Positions 8,292-17,278 of a stretch of 64,000 bases of DNA are shown here, in pieces. The position numbers were made by a program, and so were the translations under genes. The notes under the pieces are model-generated. The model was not told the origin of the DNA. It was given only the letters and a program-made list of their open reading frames with translations, and ran no database searches. Source of the stretch: Winogradskyella algicola (GTDB lineage: Bacteria > Bacteroidota > Bacteroidia > Flavobacteriales > Flavobacteriaceae); the NCBI RefSeq assembly GCF_005869935.1, contig NZ_SZQF01000001.1, positions 496,001 through 560,000 on the forward strand. The letters run 5' to 3'. Each line of letters starts with the position of its first letter. Position 1 is the first letter of the stretch.

Positions 8292-11200
8292 CGACTTCAA
8301 CAGTTTCATTTATGTAAACAAGAAATTTGCAAGTTACATCATGGTTCATTGTTTTTAGAACAGAAGCATAAATGTTGAGTTGAGATTTGTGAGAGGGCAT
8401 TTGATCACCCGTTTTATAGTCAATTATCACAACTTCATTTTTTTGATTGATATTGATACGATCTGGTCTGTGAAGTTCTCCAGATGGTGTTACAATATCT
8501 CTTTCGTTGTAAACCTTGTGGTCGTTGTTATAGTATAATTTAATTTTTGGATGTTCTATAACTTGCATTACAATTGTTCTAAGAGTTTCTTCATCTGAGG
8601 CTGTTATATCTCCAGAGGCTAATAAATCGTCAATGGCAAAGTCAATATCTTCTTGTGTTACGATTTTGGATAATAAAAGATGCACTAAATTACCACGCTC
8701 TATAGCTCTTCCTTGTTTGGTATCCCAAAGTTGGCCGGCTTTTGTTATGATTTTTAAATTATGATCTTCTTTTGGTACAGAGATTAAATTAATAGAAGAT
8801 GTTTCTGTTTCTGTTTCTGTTTTTTGGTTTAGATTTTTTGAAGTGCCAAAACTGTATGTAATCGTGCTGTCGGACCATAATCCTTTGTTTTGTAAATAAG
8901 AAATAAACATGCCTGAATATGTTTTTTCGCTCACAACACCTTTAGCGCTAATGTCTTTTTTTGTTATGATATATAACTGCTCTACAGCTCTGGTTAAAGT
9001 CACATACAGAAGATTAATGTTGTCTAATTCTAATTGAGATTTTCGAGTTTTATAGAGCGCTTTACCATCATCACCAAAGTGTTCAACATCACTATTGTAG
9101 TTGAGTAATAATGTTTCAAAATTATTGTAATTATTTTGCTCTACAGGAAACCAAACTTTTGGTTCTATTTCTTGATAAATATTTAGATCTGCAAATGGAA
9201 AAATAACCACAGGAAATTCTAACCCCTTAGATTTATGAATGGTCATAATCTGTACGGCATTATTATTTTTTGGAGAAATAACACTGAGACTGTCTTTTTT
9301 CTTTTCAAAATAATTTATGAACGACGACAAATCTGAATTTTGCTTTTGTGTAAATTCTAAAATAACATCTAAGTAAAATTGAAGAAAGGCATCAGATGAG
9401 TTGTGAAGATTAAATGTCCTAATAAGTTCTTCAACAAGATCGTATAGAGGCACTTGTAGTAGTTTGTTTTTGTCTATGTAGATATTTAAATCTTCAAGTT
9501 TTTTGAGCATTTCATCAAAATCAATGGCTAAATGAGCGCTGTAAAATGAATGCTTATCCTCTACATTGTGTTGATTTGCAATAAAAGTTAAAATATCAAT
9601 TTTTAAACTATCATTATCAGGTTGAAGCAATAGTTTTAGAAAAGCATCAAGAAACTGAACTTTGTCAGAGTTCTTTAATAGTAAGGTTTCAGAAGAGGTG
9701 ATTTTAATGCCTTTTTCACTCAAGAATTTAGCAATCTCTATACCTTCTTTTCGTTTTCTTACAATGATACAAATGTCGTCTAAAGAAAAGCCGTTTTTAA
9801 GGCATTCTTCAATATTTTTTAAAGTGCTATTGGTGTACATTTCACTAGCATTATCCTCTTTTGAAATGTCTAAAAACTCAATGTTAACATAACCTTCTGT
9901 ATTTTGAAATTGCTTTTGTTTAGAGTTTAAGTAAAGTTCAGCATATCTACTATCGTTAAAATAATTTTGACTCAAAAACAGAAAAAAAGCATTGTTAAAA
10001 TCTATAATTTCTCTAGCGCTTCTGTAGTTTGCATCTAAGCTTAGTACTTCTGCTTCAATCTGAAAAGGTTTGCTAGATCTGTTATATAAATCAATAAACT
10101 GTTCTGGCTCACCACCTCTCCATCTGTAGATAGATTGTTTGGCATCTCCTACAAGCATTGCAGAACCATTAGATGCAGAGAGCGCATTATCCAGAAGTGG
10201 TACCAAATTTTCCCACTGCATATTAGAGGTGTCTTGAAACTCATCTATAAAGTAGTGTTTAAACTTTTCGCCCAGACGTTCATAAATAAATGGTGTAGGT
10301 TGGCCTTTTATTTCATTGCTTATAATTTTATTAAATTCTGAAATAAGCATTTTGTTTTGATCCTCTTTTAAGATGTTTAGTTCTTTCTGAATAGCATTTA
10401 ATACAGAGAGTGGAGTTATATTTTTATAGAGGCCTTGTTTTAGTTTTAATTCAAAAACTAAATCTTTTGTTTTTAGAAAAGCTTCAGCCAGGTTCGGTTG
10501 AATGCTGTTTATGGTGCTTGCAACTGTATCTGTAACACGTTTTGGGTAAAGCGTATTGCCTTCTGTTAGGTCGTTTTGCCATGCAGAGGAAAAAGAAATG
10601 CTAAAATTACCTTGCGCTAAGTTGTGAAAGTGATTAGGAAGCGATTTTCTATTAAAATCATCAAACTGTAACCCGCACTCGTCAATTAGAGAAAGTACTG
10701 TCTCGGCCGTAGTTACAATATCCTTTTCGATTACAGTGCTATCCTTTATTAAGGTAGATTTTAAGGTTTTAAAGTCTTCAATCGTTTTGTTTTTAAACGT
10801 CTCAATGGCTTCTAAGTCGTTTTCATTAACAAGAAGTTTGGCTATTTTGTTAAAGTCGTAGCTAATGTCCCAGCTTCTGTCATCATCAGCTTTTTCAATC
10901 GCAAAATCAACTAGTGTTTGGGTTAAAACGTTGTTATTTCCAGCTCTAGAAATTAAATTATCAACCGCTTCGTTAAGAAGACGTTCTTGGTCTAGCTCTA
11001 CTTCAAAATTTACAGGAAGTTTTAGATCGTGAGCAAAAGTTCTAATAACTCTGTGTGTAAAACCATCTATTGTAGAAATATCAAAAGCACCGTAGTTGTG
11101 CATGATGTGTTTCAATATTGTCTTAGAACGATTTATTAAGAATTCAGGTGATATAGATAGTTCATCACAAATTGCGCTAAACATAGGATGAGGCGCTATA

Positions 11201-11412
11201 AGGCTCTTTTCCTGAGAAAAGACTTTTAGCATTTCTATAATACGCTCTTTCATCTCACCAACAGCTTTGTTGGTAAATGTTATAGACAAGATGGACTTGA
11301 ACTGTTCATTGTTTTTGGACTGAACAAGAATTTTTATGTAAGTCTTCGCCAAGGTAAATGTTTTACCACTACCAGCAGAAGCATTGTATATTTTGAAGGC
11401 TGAATCTTGCAA
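8281..11412 (-). CDS. AddA/RecB-like UvrD-family helicase-nuclease
   Basis: 1043 residues with a complete superfamily 1A helicase: Walker [10 protein letters not shown] (Lys17), motif [11 protein letters not shown], motif [17 protein letters not shown], motif [13 protein letters not shown], and motif [19 protein letters not shown]-terminal PD-(D/E)XK nuclease carries [11 protein letters not shown] and the following helix QLNIYASVL. It is expected to unwind and degrade broken DNA ends with the AddB-like protein at 2696-5458, loading RecA after a regulatory sequence. The two subunit genes are separated here by ompA and kbl rather than adjacent as in Firmicutes. It is divergent from sodA. NCBI-style names would be 'UvrD-helicase domain-containing protein'; the AddA role is inferred. 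Confidence 0.92.
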   Translation of the reverse strand: MQDSAFKIYNASAGSGKTFTLAKTYIKILVQSKNNEQFKSILSITFTNKAVGEMKERIIEMLKVFSQEKSLIAPHPMFSAICDELSISPEFLINRSKTILKHIMHNYGAFDISTIDGFTHRVIRTFAHDLKLPVNFEVELDQERLLNEAVDNLISRAGNNNVLTQTLVDFAIEKADDDRSWDISYDFNKIAKLLVNENDLEAIETFKNKTIEDFKTLKSTLIKDSTVIEKDIVTTAETVLSLIDECGLQFDDFNRKSLPNHFHNLAQGNFSISFSSAWQNDLTEGNTLYPKRVTDTVASTINSIQPNLAEAFLKTKDLVFELKLKQGLYKNITPLSVLNAIQKELNILKEDQNKMLISEFNKIISNEIKGQPTPFIYERLGEKFKHYFIDEFQDTSNMQWENLVPLLDNALSASNGSAMLVGDAKQSIYRWRGGEPEQFIDLYNRSSKPFQIEAEVLSLDANYRSAREIIDFNNAFFLFLSQNYFNDSRYAELYLNSKQKQFQNTEGYVNIEFLDISKEDNASEMYTNSTLKNIEECLKNGFSLDDICIIVRKRKEGIEIAKFLSEKGIKITSSETLLLKNSDKVQFLDAFLKLLLQPDNDSLKIDILTFIANQHNVEDKHSFYSAHLAIDFDEMLKKLEDLNIYIDKNKLLQVPLYDLVEELIRTFNLHNSSDAFLQFYLDVILEFTQKQNSDLSSFINYFEKKKDSLSVISPKNNNAVQIMTIHKSKGLEFPVVIFPFADLNIYQEIEPKVWFPVEQNNYNNFETLLLNYNSDVEHFGDDGKALYKTRKSQLELDNINLLYVTLTRAVEQLYIITKKDISAKGVVSEKTYSGMFISYLQNKGLWSDSTITYSFGTSKNLNQKTETETETSSINLISVPKEDHNLKIITKAGQLWDTKQGRAIERGNLVHLLLSKIVTQEDIDFAIDDLLASGDITASDEETLRTIVMQVIEHPKIKLYYNNDHKVYNERDIVTPSGELHRPDRININQKNEVVIIDYKTGDQMPSHKSQLNIYASVLKTMNHDVTCKFLVYINETVEVVEV

Positions 11413-11479
11413 AAGATAAATTTTATACCAAAATAGGGAATCTTAATAATTTATTTAGAACTTCTTGTTTTCAAAATTG

Positions 11480-11487
11480 TAAATTTG
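11480..11487 (+). promoter_or_regulatory. Candidate -7 element of sodA
   Basis: TAAATTTG matches TAnnTTTG; no TTG is found at the expected -33 spacing. The leader to the sodA ATG would be about 33 bases. Confidence 0.45.
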
Positions 11488-11525
11488 TTAAAATCGAAAT
11501 ACTAACACTAAAAAACATACACACT

Positions 11526-12134
11526 ATGGCTTTTGAATTACCAAAATTAAAATATGCATATGATGCACTAGAACCACATATTGACGCACGTACAATGGAA
11601 ATCCATCATACTAAACATCACAACGGTTACACAACAAAGTTAAATGCTGCCATTGAAGGAACAGATTTAGAAGGAAAATCTATTGAAGATATTTTAACTA
11701 ACCTAGATATGAACAATGCTGGCGTTAGAAATAATGGCGGTGGTTTTTATAACCACTCTTTATTTTGGGACGTAATGAATCCTGAAGATAAAGGTTATTT
11801 ATCAGGAGAATTAAAAGATGCTATTGAAGCAGAATTTGGTTCTAAAGATGCCTTTATCGAAGCTTTTTCAAAAGCTGCAGCTACACAATTTGGTTCAGGT
11901 TGGGCTTGGTTGTGTGTACACAAGGGAGGTAAGGTAGAGGTTTGCTCTACTCCAAACCAAGATAATCCGCTAATGCCTGGCGTTAGTTGTGGTGGCACAC
12001 CAATCTTAGGATTAGATGTTTGGGAGCATGCTTACTACTTAAACTATCAAAACAGAAGACCAGACTATATCGATGCTTTTTTCAAAGTAATCAATTGGAA
12101 TGAAGTTGAGCGTCGTTATGCTGAAGCTAAATAA
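11526..12134 (+). CDS. sodA: Superoxide dismutase (Fe/Mn family)
   Basis: 202 residues, cytoplasmic; dismutates superoxide to oxygen and hydrogen peroxide. All four metal ligands are present: His27 (MEIHHTKHH), His77 (YNHSLFW), Asp163 and His167 (LDVWEHAYY). The active-site glutamine sits in the C-terminal TPNQDNPL segment, with glycines at the alternative position (NGGGFYNH), the pattern of manganese-type enzymes, so Mn or cambialistic use is more likely than strict Fe. Monocistronic: its own -7 box, and a strong terminator just downstream. Confidence 0.95.
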   Translation: MAFELPKLKYAYDALEPHIDARTMEIHHTKHHNGYTTKLNAAIEGTDLEGKSIEDILTNLDMNNAGVRNNGGGFYNHSLFWDVMNPEDKGYLSGELKDAIEAEFGSKDAFIEAFSKAAATQFGSGWAWLCVHKGGKVEVCSTPNQDNPLMPGVSCGGTPILGLDVWEHAYYLNYQNRRPDYIDAFFKVINWNEVERRYAEAK

Positions 12135-12157
12135 TATATTTATTAAATATAGTACAA

Positions 12158-12187
12158 AAGCCAGACTAAAAACGTCTGGCTTTTTTA
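12158..12187 (+). terminator. Intrinsic terminator of sodA
   Basis: Stem AAGCCAGAC / GTCTGGCTT with a seven-base loop and six T residues. Confidence 0.85.
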
Positions 12188-12224
12188 TGATGTGAAATTA
12201 AAATTCTTAAGAGAATTAAAAATG

Positions 12225-12296
12225 AAAAAAGGTGAACAGAGAGTTCACCTTTTTTGCCCCAAATCTACCATAAACTTAACCTACTTATGTTATGGT
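12225..12296 (-). ncRNA. Small structured RNA, copy 1 (possibly of the Flavo-1 type)
   Basis: Read on the minus strand, the unit opens with a stem ACCATAA / TTATGGT enclosing a 16-base loop containing GTAGGTTAAG. Then comes a linker AGATTTGGGGCAAAA, and a perfect terminator stem GGTGAAC / GTTCACC followed by six T residues. A TATATTTG box (12308-12301) ends four bases before the first stem. An almost identical unit lies at 12461-12531, differing mainly in the terminator loop (five bases here). The stretch 12135-12642 holds no gene other than these units. Multicopy RNAs of this general shape are known in Flavobacteria (the Flavo-1 motif); I cannot confirm membership without a covariance-model search. 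Confidence 0.6.
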
Positions 12297-12300
12297 GAGT

Positions 12301-12308
12301 CAAATATA
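12301..12308 (-). promoter_or_regulatory. -7 element of RNA copy 1
   Basis: TATATTTG on the minus strand, exact match to TAnnTTTG, four bases upstream of the conserved ACCATAA start. No clear -33 TTG. Confidence 0.5.
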
Positions 12309-12460
12309 AGTTTACAATAATTTAATAATTAAATTTTTCGGATAAACGACTTATATATTAGTCTAAGCGTGGATAATACGTTGATTAATGAAAACTAAGT
12401 CTAAAAGTGAAAATTAATTTAAACGAAATGAGTTAAAGTAATGCTTTAATAATGTCAATA

Positions 12461-12531
12461 AAAAAAGGTGAACACTGTTCACCTTTTTTTGCCCCAAATC
12501 TACCATGAACTTAACCTACTTATGTTATGGT
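12461..12531 (-). ncRNA. Small structured RNA, copy 2
   Basis: Second copy of the unit at 12225-12296, about 235 bases away in the same orientation. The 16-base loop, the GATTTGGGGC linker and the GGTGAAC / GTTCACC terminator stem are conserved. The first stem has one change (TTCATGGT for TTTATGGT) giving an A-C mismatch, and the terminator loop is shortened to three bases. The T run is at 12467-12461. The -7-like box TACATTGG (12543-12536, one mismatch) ends exactly four bases before the RNA, as in copy 1. The conserved core with diverged flanks points to selection on the RNA rather than a recent duplication. Confidence 0.6.
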
Positions 12532-12535
12532 GATA

Positions 12536-12543
12536 CCAATGTA
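12536..12543 (-). promoter_or_regulatory. -7-like element of RNA copy 2
   Basis: TACATTGG on the minus strand, one mismatch to TAnnTTTG, at the same four-base spacing to the RNA start as in copy 1. Confidence 0.4.
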
Positions 12544-12642
12544 ATTTTAATTTGTTAAAATGGATGTAAATATTAGACGAAAAGCATTTATTATCGATTA
12601 AATACATATTTTTTCGGATTAAAAGCTGAATTTACATGATAA

Positions 12643-14541
12643 TTAGTAAGCGCGCTCTTTGTTACCTTCATAGAAATTAATGAATGCTCTGTTAACTACT
12701 CTATTGCCTCCAGCTGTTGGATAATCTCCTGTAAAGTACCAATCGCCCAAGTTTTTAGGGCAAGCTTTGTGTAGGTTTTCAACAGGCTGGAAAATGATTT
12801 TTACTTCAGCATTAACAGATTCATCACTTAGTAACTCGGAAATCTTATCTGAGATTTGTTCATCTGAGAAATTGTTATAAATCTCCTTAACATAGTTAAC
12901 CACATTTTTGTCTTTAAGGTCAACTTGCTTTAAGCATTTTTTATACACTTCCTCAACTATGTGGTATTGCTTGTTGTCCTTCAATAACTCTAAAGCGGCT
13001 CGAAATGCAACTAAACTTTCTAGATTTGCCATATCTATACCATAACAATCCGGATAACGTATTTGTGGTGCTGAAGACACTACAACTATTTTTTTAGGTT
13101 TTAGTCTATCCATCATTTTTATGATACTCTTCTTCAGAGTAGTACCTCTTACAATACTATCGTCAATAATAACTAGATTATCTGTTGGTTTTATTACACC
13201 ATAGGTTACATCATAAACATGAGCCACTAAATCGTCTCTACTACTGTCTTCTGTAATAAAGGTTCTCAGCTTAACATCCTTTATAGCTATTTTTTCTATT
13301 CGTGGTCTCTCTGAGAGAATTTCTTCAACTTTTTCTGCTGATAATTCTCTTTGACCATTAAGTATAGCTTTGGTTTTTTTATGATTTAGGTGCTCTTCAA
13401 CCGTATCTATCATTCCAAAAAAAGACGTTTCAGCTGTGTTAGGTATGAATGAGAAAACAGTGTTTTGTGTGTCATTTTCAATAGCTTCAAGAACTTTTGG
13501 CATTAATAGCCTTCCAAGTTCCTTTCGCTCTTCATAAATTTCAGCATCACTTCCTCTGGAAAAATAAATACGTTCAAATGAACAGGCTTTTCGTTCTAAT
13601 GGCTCTAAAATTTTCTTAATCTGTGTATCACCGGATTTTTTAGTTATGATAGCATGTCCAGGATCTAACTCCTTAACATCATCAAAAGCAACGTTAAATA
13701 CAGTTTGTATTACAGGTCTTTCTGAAGCTACAACAACAACTTCATCATCTTTGTAATAATAAGTAGGTCTAATACCAGCAGGATCTCTTAAAACAAAGGA
13801 ATCTCCATGGCCTAATAAACCTGCCATAGCATAACCACCATCCCAATTTTTAGCAGCACGTTTTAAAATCTTGCTAAGTTTTAAACGTTCTGCAATAAGC
13901 GGAGAACACTCAATTTTGGAATATCCTTCTTTTTTTAGGTCTTTGTAGATTTTGCTAACCGCATCATCTAAGAAATGACCTATCTTTTCCATAACAGTTA
14001 TGGTGTCTGCCTTTTCTTTGGGATGCTGACCAATGTCCACTAAGTTGTTAAATAGCTCATTGACATTAGTCATGTTAAAGTTACCTGCAACAATGAGGTT
14101 TCTATGCATCCAATTGTTTTGTCTTAAAAAAGGATGAACACTTTCTACACTATTTTTTCCAAAAGTACCATAACGCACATGACCTAGTAATAATTCTCCT
14201 ATGTATGGAATGTTCTTTTTCTGTAGTTCAACATCATCCTTATATTCAGGATTTTGTACCATTTCTTTGTTAATACGCTCATTGATTTGAGAGAAAATAT
14301 CTTGAATAGGTTGCTGAGCTATAGAACGTACTCTGCTTATATAACGTTCTCCAGGTTTAGTGTCTAATTTAATACTTGCAAAACCAGCACCATCTTGTCC
14401 TCGATTGTGCTGTTTTTCCATCATTAAGTACATCTTATTCACACCATAAAACGCACTACCATACTTTTTTTTGTAATAGTCTAATGGTTTTAAAAGCCTA
14501 ATAAGTGCAATACCGCACTCGTGTTTTAAAGCATCACTCAT
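12643..14541 (-). CDS. purF: Amidophosphoribosyltransferase
   Basis: 632 residues, first committed step of purine synthesis: PRPP plus glutamine to 5-phosphoribosylamine. The N-terminal Ntn glutaminase should be matured by removal of eight residues to expose Cys9 (HECGIAL). NRGQDGAGF and HVRYGTFG are glutaminase-domain motifs. The phosphoribosyltransferase domain carries the PRPP loop LVIIDDSIVRGTTLKKSI near 455-472. It is longer than the roughly 500-residue E. coli enzyme, as is usual in Bacteroidota. It belongs to a minus-strand run purN-rnhA-PfkB kinase-purF; a hairpin in the 45-base gap upstream may limit read-through from the kinase gene. Confidence 0.95.
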   Translation of the reverse strand: MSDALKHECGIALIRLLKPLDYYKKKYGSAFYGVNKMYLMMEKQHNRGQDGAGFASIKLDTKPGERYISRVRSIAQQPIQDIFSQINERINKEMVQNPEYKDDVELQKKNIPYIGELLLGHVRYGTFGKNSVESVHPFLRQNNWMHRNLIVAGNFNMTNVNELFNNLVDIGQHPKEKADTITVMEKIGHFLDDAVSKIYKDLKKEGYSKIECSPLIAERLKLSKILKRAAKNWDGGYAMAGLLGHGDSFVLRDPAGIRPTYYYKDDEVVVVASERPVIQTVFNVAFDDVKELDPGHAIITKKSGDTQIKKILEPLERKACSFERIYFSRGSDAEIYEERKELGRLLMPKVLEAIENDTQNTVFSFIPNTAETSFFGMIDTVEEHLNHKKTKAILNGQRELSAEKVEEILSERPRIEKIAIKDVKLRTFITEDSSRDDLVAHVYDVTYGVIKPTDNLVIIDDSIVRGTTLKKSIIKMMDRLKPKKIVVVSSAPQIRYPDCYGIDMANLESLVAFRAALELLKDNKQYHIVEEVYKKCLKQVDLKDKNVVNYVKEIYNNFSDEQISDKISELLSDESVNAEVKIIFQPVENLHKACPKNLGDWYFTGDYPTAGGNRVVNRAFINFYEGNKERAY

Positions 14542-14550
14542 GTTATGTAA

Positions 14551-14580
14551 TAAAAAAACGCGCTAAAAAATTAAGCGCGC
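14551..14580 (-). terminator. Hairpin with T run between the PfkB kinase gene and purF
   Basis: On the minus strand CGCGCT / AGCGCG (6 bp, A/T-rich loop) followed by seven T residues. It ends the kinase transcript or, because I find no promoter between it and purF, acts as a partial terminator controlling read-through into purF. Confidence 0.65.
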
Positions 14581-14586
14581 TGGTTT

Positions 14587-15513
14587 TTAAGTTAATTCTA
14601 TATCAAATTGTGTTAGACTTTTAAATTGGTCTAAACGTTTATGCACTTCTTCAGTTTTCAAATTTTCCATGCGCTTTGTGCCAAATTTTTCAACACAAAA
14701 CGAAGCCAAGGTAGAGCCGTAAATTACGGCTGTTTTTAAATTTTCAAAAGAGTAATCTTCAGTTTTCGCCAAATAACCTGCAAAACCGCCAGCAAAGGTA
14801 TCACCAGCACCTGTTGGGTCAAAAACTTCTTCTAATGGTAATGCCGGTGCATAGAATACGCTGTCATCATGAAATAATAAGGCTCCATGTTCCCCTTTCT
14901 TAATAACCACATACCTTGGTCCCATTTCATGAATTTTTCTTGCGGCAACTACCAATGAATACTCACCTGTTAGCTGTCTGGCCTCTTCGTCATTAATGGT
15001 AATCACATCAACGTGTTTGATGGTGTTGTGTAAATCTTCTAGCGCACAGTCCATCCAAAAGTTCATGGTATCTAAAATTACCATTTTAGGCTTGGTTGTC
15101 ATTTGATTTAATACACTCATTTGGGTTAATGGGTGTAAATTCCCTAGCATAACCACTTCAGCATTTTTGTAATTTTCAGGAACTTTTGGTTCAAAATCCG
15201 CAAGTACATTTAGCTCAGTTACTAAAGTGTCCCTTGAGTTCATGTCATTATGGTATCTTCCACTCCAAAAGAAGGTTTTTCCGTCTTTTACAATTTCTAT
15301 ACCAGACACATCAATATTCTTATCAGATATAAGGTCTAAATATTGCTTTGGAAAATCACCACCAACTACTGAAACAACTGCGGAATCTACATTAAAATTT
15401 GAAGCAGCTAAACCGATAAATGTACCAGCTCCTCCAAGGATTTTATCGGTTTTACCAAAAGGTGTTTCAATAGCATCAAAAGCTACGGTTCCGACAATTA
15501 CTAATTTACCCAT
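14587..15513 (-). CDS. PfkB family carbohydrate kinase
   Basis: 308-residue ribokinase-fold kinase. The first PfkB signature region is LGGAGTFIGLAASNF (about 26-40, binding the sugar or nucleoside). The second, DPTGAGDTFAGGFAGYL (about 232-248), holds the catalytic Asp of the GAGD motif that deprotonates the substrate hydroxyl. Substrate not determinable from motifs: ribokinase, adenosine/inosine kinase and fructokinase are possible. The position between purN/rnhA and purF makes a nucleoside or ribose substrate attractive, but that is inference. 79 bases separate it from rnhA upstream. Confidence 0.9.
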   Translation of the reverse strand: MGKLVIVGTVAFDAIETPFGKTDKILGGAGTFIGLAASNFNVDSAVVSVVGGDFPKQYLDLISDKNIDVSGIEIVKDGKTFFWSGRYHNDMNSRDTLVTELNVLADFEPKVPENYKNAEVVMLGNLHPLTQMSVLNQMTTKPKMVILDTMNFWMDCALEDLHNTIKHVDVITINDEEARQLTGEYSLVVAARKIHEMGPRYVVIKKGEHGALLFHDDSVFYAPALPLEEVFDPTGAGDTFAGGFAGYLAKTEDYSFENLKTAVIYGSTLASFCVEKFGTKRMENLKTEEVHKRLDQFKSLTQFDIELT

Positions 15514-15592
15514 TAAAGTAAGTTTGAATTAAGGTGCAAAAGTACATAAAATATATTGCTGATGAAATATACAATGTAACATCTAAATTTAA

Positions 15593-16234
15593 CTATTTCC
15601 GACCAAAATCCGCAGGAATTTCTCCCCAAGCTTTGGTTTCCCATTTAGCTATGGTTGTTGAATAGTCATTTGTTTTTAGCCACTTTACAGCGCGATCTAC
15701 AAGCCCGAAAAGCGCTTTGTTCTTGTCGTTGCGCTTTAACTTAGAGTTACACATTTTTTTGCGCACCCAACTCATGGCGGTTTTAGAGTCTGTGTAAATA
15801 ATACGGTCGCTATTATGTTGTTTTAAAAATGCCAATCCGTGAACAATGGCTAAAAATTCGCCAATGTTATTAGTGCCTTCTTCAAAAGGACCTTGTATAA
15901 AGAGTTGTTTTTTTGTTTTGGTATCTACACCACGATATTCCATTTTACCAGGATTGCCAGATGAAGCAGCATCAACAGAAATGGAATTATAATTGGGTTG
16001 TCCTATTTTTTTGAGTTGTTCAGCAGAGAGTTCACTTTTAAAACTCTTGGATTTACCAATGTAATCTTTTGGGCCATCTCTAAGAGCTTTTTTTGCAGCT
16101 TCAAAAGTGGCAAAAGATTTATACTGAGCCCCTTTAAAATCTTTGATTTGAGCTTTACAATCATCCCAAGATTCAAAAACACCAGTGTTATGGCCTTTCC
16201 AAACCGTGTAATATTTCTTTTTCTTTTTTGACAT
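15593..16234 (-). CDS. rnhA: Ribonuclease H1 family protein (viroplasmin domain + RNase H)
   Basis: About 213 residues. The N-terminal viroplasmin/hybrid-binding domain (YYTVWKGHNTGVFESWDDC..) binds RNA-DNA hybrids. The C-terminal RNase H domain has the catalytic acids in SVDAASSGNPG (Asp), NNIGEFLAIVHGL (Glu), YTDSKTAMSWV (Asp), and a final Asp probably in IPADFGR. It removes RNA from hybrids such as R-loops and primers. The frame can start three codons earlier at 16243, but that ATG lies within a dispersed REP-like half element. The ATG at 16234 (MSKKKKKYYT) is the likely start. Confidence 0.92.
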   Translation of the reverse strand: MSKKKKKYYTVWKGHNTGVFESWDDCKAQIKDFKGAQYKSFATFEAAKKALRDGPKDYIGKSKSFKSELSAEQLKKIGQPNYNSISVDAASSGNPGKMEYRGVDTKTKKQLFIQGPFEEGTNNIGEFLAIVHGLAFLKQHNSDRIIYTDSKTAMSWVRKKMCNSKLKRNDKNKALFGLVDRAVKWLKTNDYSTTIAKWETKAWGEIPADFGRK

Positions 16235-16237
16235 TTT

Positions 16238-16266
16238 TGTCATCCTGAACTTGTTTCAGGATCTCA
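16238..16266. repeat. REP-like half element (29-mer)
   Basis: TGTCATCCTGAAC followed by TTGTTTCAGGATCTCA: a short hairpin (ATCCTGAA / TTTCAGGAT). It is homologous to the left half of the elements at 21389-21467 and 36945-37024. It occupies the purN-rnhA gap and touches the rnhA start region. Confidence 0.7.
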
Positions 16267-16281
16267 TTATTAATACACTGT

Positions 16282-16851
16282 TCAGTGATTGTTTAACAAT
16301 TCCTCAACAACCTTCGGAAAATGCTCCATTTCCAATTCATGAATTTTAGCAGCTACATCTTCTGCAGACTCTAATGGTTTCACCTCGCATTTGGCCTGAA
16401 AAATAATTGCTCCTTCGTCATAATTTTCATTTACATAATGAATTGTGATGCCTGTTTCAGTTTCTTTATTTTCCACAACAGCATTGTGTACGTGCATACC
16501 ATACATGCCCTTTCCTCCATATTTTGGCAGCAAAGAAGGATGAATATTTATAACTTTATTTTCAAATTCTTTGAGAATAAATTCAGGGAATTTCCACAGA
16601 AAACCAGCTAGCACAATTAAATCTGGTTGAGCTGATTTTAAAACATTAAGAACATCTTCAGACTTACTGAATGCTATTCTGTTAAATGACAAAGCGCTAA
16701 CATTTAGTCTTTTACACCTTTCTAAGACTTTGGCATGAGGATTGTTGGTCAATACCTGAATAACAGACGCATTATCGCTGTTTTGAAAAAACTTAATTAA
16801 ATTTTCAGCATTAGATCCGCTTCTGGACGCAAAAATTACAATACGTTTCAT
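16282..16851 (-). CDS. purN: Phosphoribosylglycinamide formyltransferase
   Basis: 189 residues; transfers formyl from 10-formyl-tetrahydrofolate to GAR in purine synthesis. N-terminal IFASRSGSNAENL is the phosphate/ribose-binding loop. The catalytic set Asn-His-Asp is seen as the INIHPSLLPKYGGKGMYG stretch (Asn and His) and NYDEGAIIFQ (Asp). First gene of the minus-strand run that ends in purF; divergent from acpP. The 183-base gap to acpP contains a small CCGA-TTT-TCGG palindrome near 16935, of unknown role. Confidence 0.94.
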   Translation of the reverse strand: MKRIVIFASRSGSNAENLIKFFQNSDNASVIQVLTNNPHAKVLERCKRLNVSALSFNRIAFSKSEDVLNVLKSAQPDLIVLAGFLWKFPEFILKEFENKVINIHPSLLPKYGGKGMYGMHVHNAVVENKETETGITIHYVNENYDEGAIIFQAKCEVKPLESAEDVAAKIHELEMEHFPKVVEELLNNH

Positions 16852-16995
16852 AAATTGGCTATCAATGGGCTATTATTCAGAACAAAAAAAAGAATAATAA
16901 TTAACAATTAGGCGCAAAACCGAAATACTTATACCGATTTTCGGCATTAAGATGCACATTTTATCGGTAAAGATGATTTTTAAAATAAAGTTTTT

Positions 16996-17003
16996 TATTT
17001 TTG
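16996..17003 (+). promoter_or_regulatory. Candidate -7 element of acpP-fabF
   Basis: TATTTTTG matches TAnnTTTG, about 31 bases before the acpP ATG; no -33 TTG at standard spacing. Confidence 0.45.
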
Positions 17004-17034
17004 CGGTCTAATTAAAACTTAAAATTAAAAGATT

Positions 17035-17268
17035 ATGTCAGACATTGCATCAAGAGTAAAAGCGATTATCGTAGACAAATTAGGTGTTGATGAAAACGAA
17101 GTTGTAACTGAAGCAAGCTTCACTAACGACTTAGGTGCAGATTCATTAGATACTGTAGAATTAATCATGGAATTTGAAAAAGAATTTGATATTCAAATCC
17201 CAGACGATCAAGCTGAAAACATTGCAACAGTTGGTCAAGCTATATCTTATATAGAAGAAGCAAAATAA
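17035..17268 (+). CDS. acpP: Acyl carrier protein
   Basis: 77 residues, acidic; carries growing acyl chains on a 4'-phosphopantetheine arm attached to Ser37 in the [10 protein letters not shown] motif. Length and sequence are those of the fatty-acid ACP. It precedes fabF by ten bases, the standard acpP-fabF-rnc arrangement. Confidence 0.97.
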   Translation: MSDIASRVKAIIVDKLGVDENEVVTEASFTNDLGADSLDTVELIMEFEKEFDIQIPDDQAENIATVGQAISYIEEAK

Positions 17269-17278
17269 GACTTTTTTT

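Noticed and set aside
8816..8822. Short TTTCTG tandem repeat inside the AddA-like gene (8805-8824)
   Set aside because: Encodes a short Glu-Thr run in a linker; too short and in frame, so no evidence of phase variation.
12458..12490. Terminator hairpins at 12225 and 12461 as plus-strand terminators of sodA
   Set aside because: sodA already has its own terminator at 12158-12187, and the -7 boxes and T runs fit minus-strand RNAs better.
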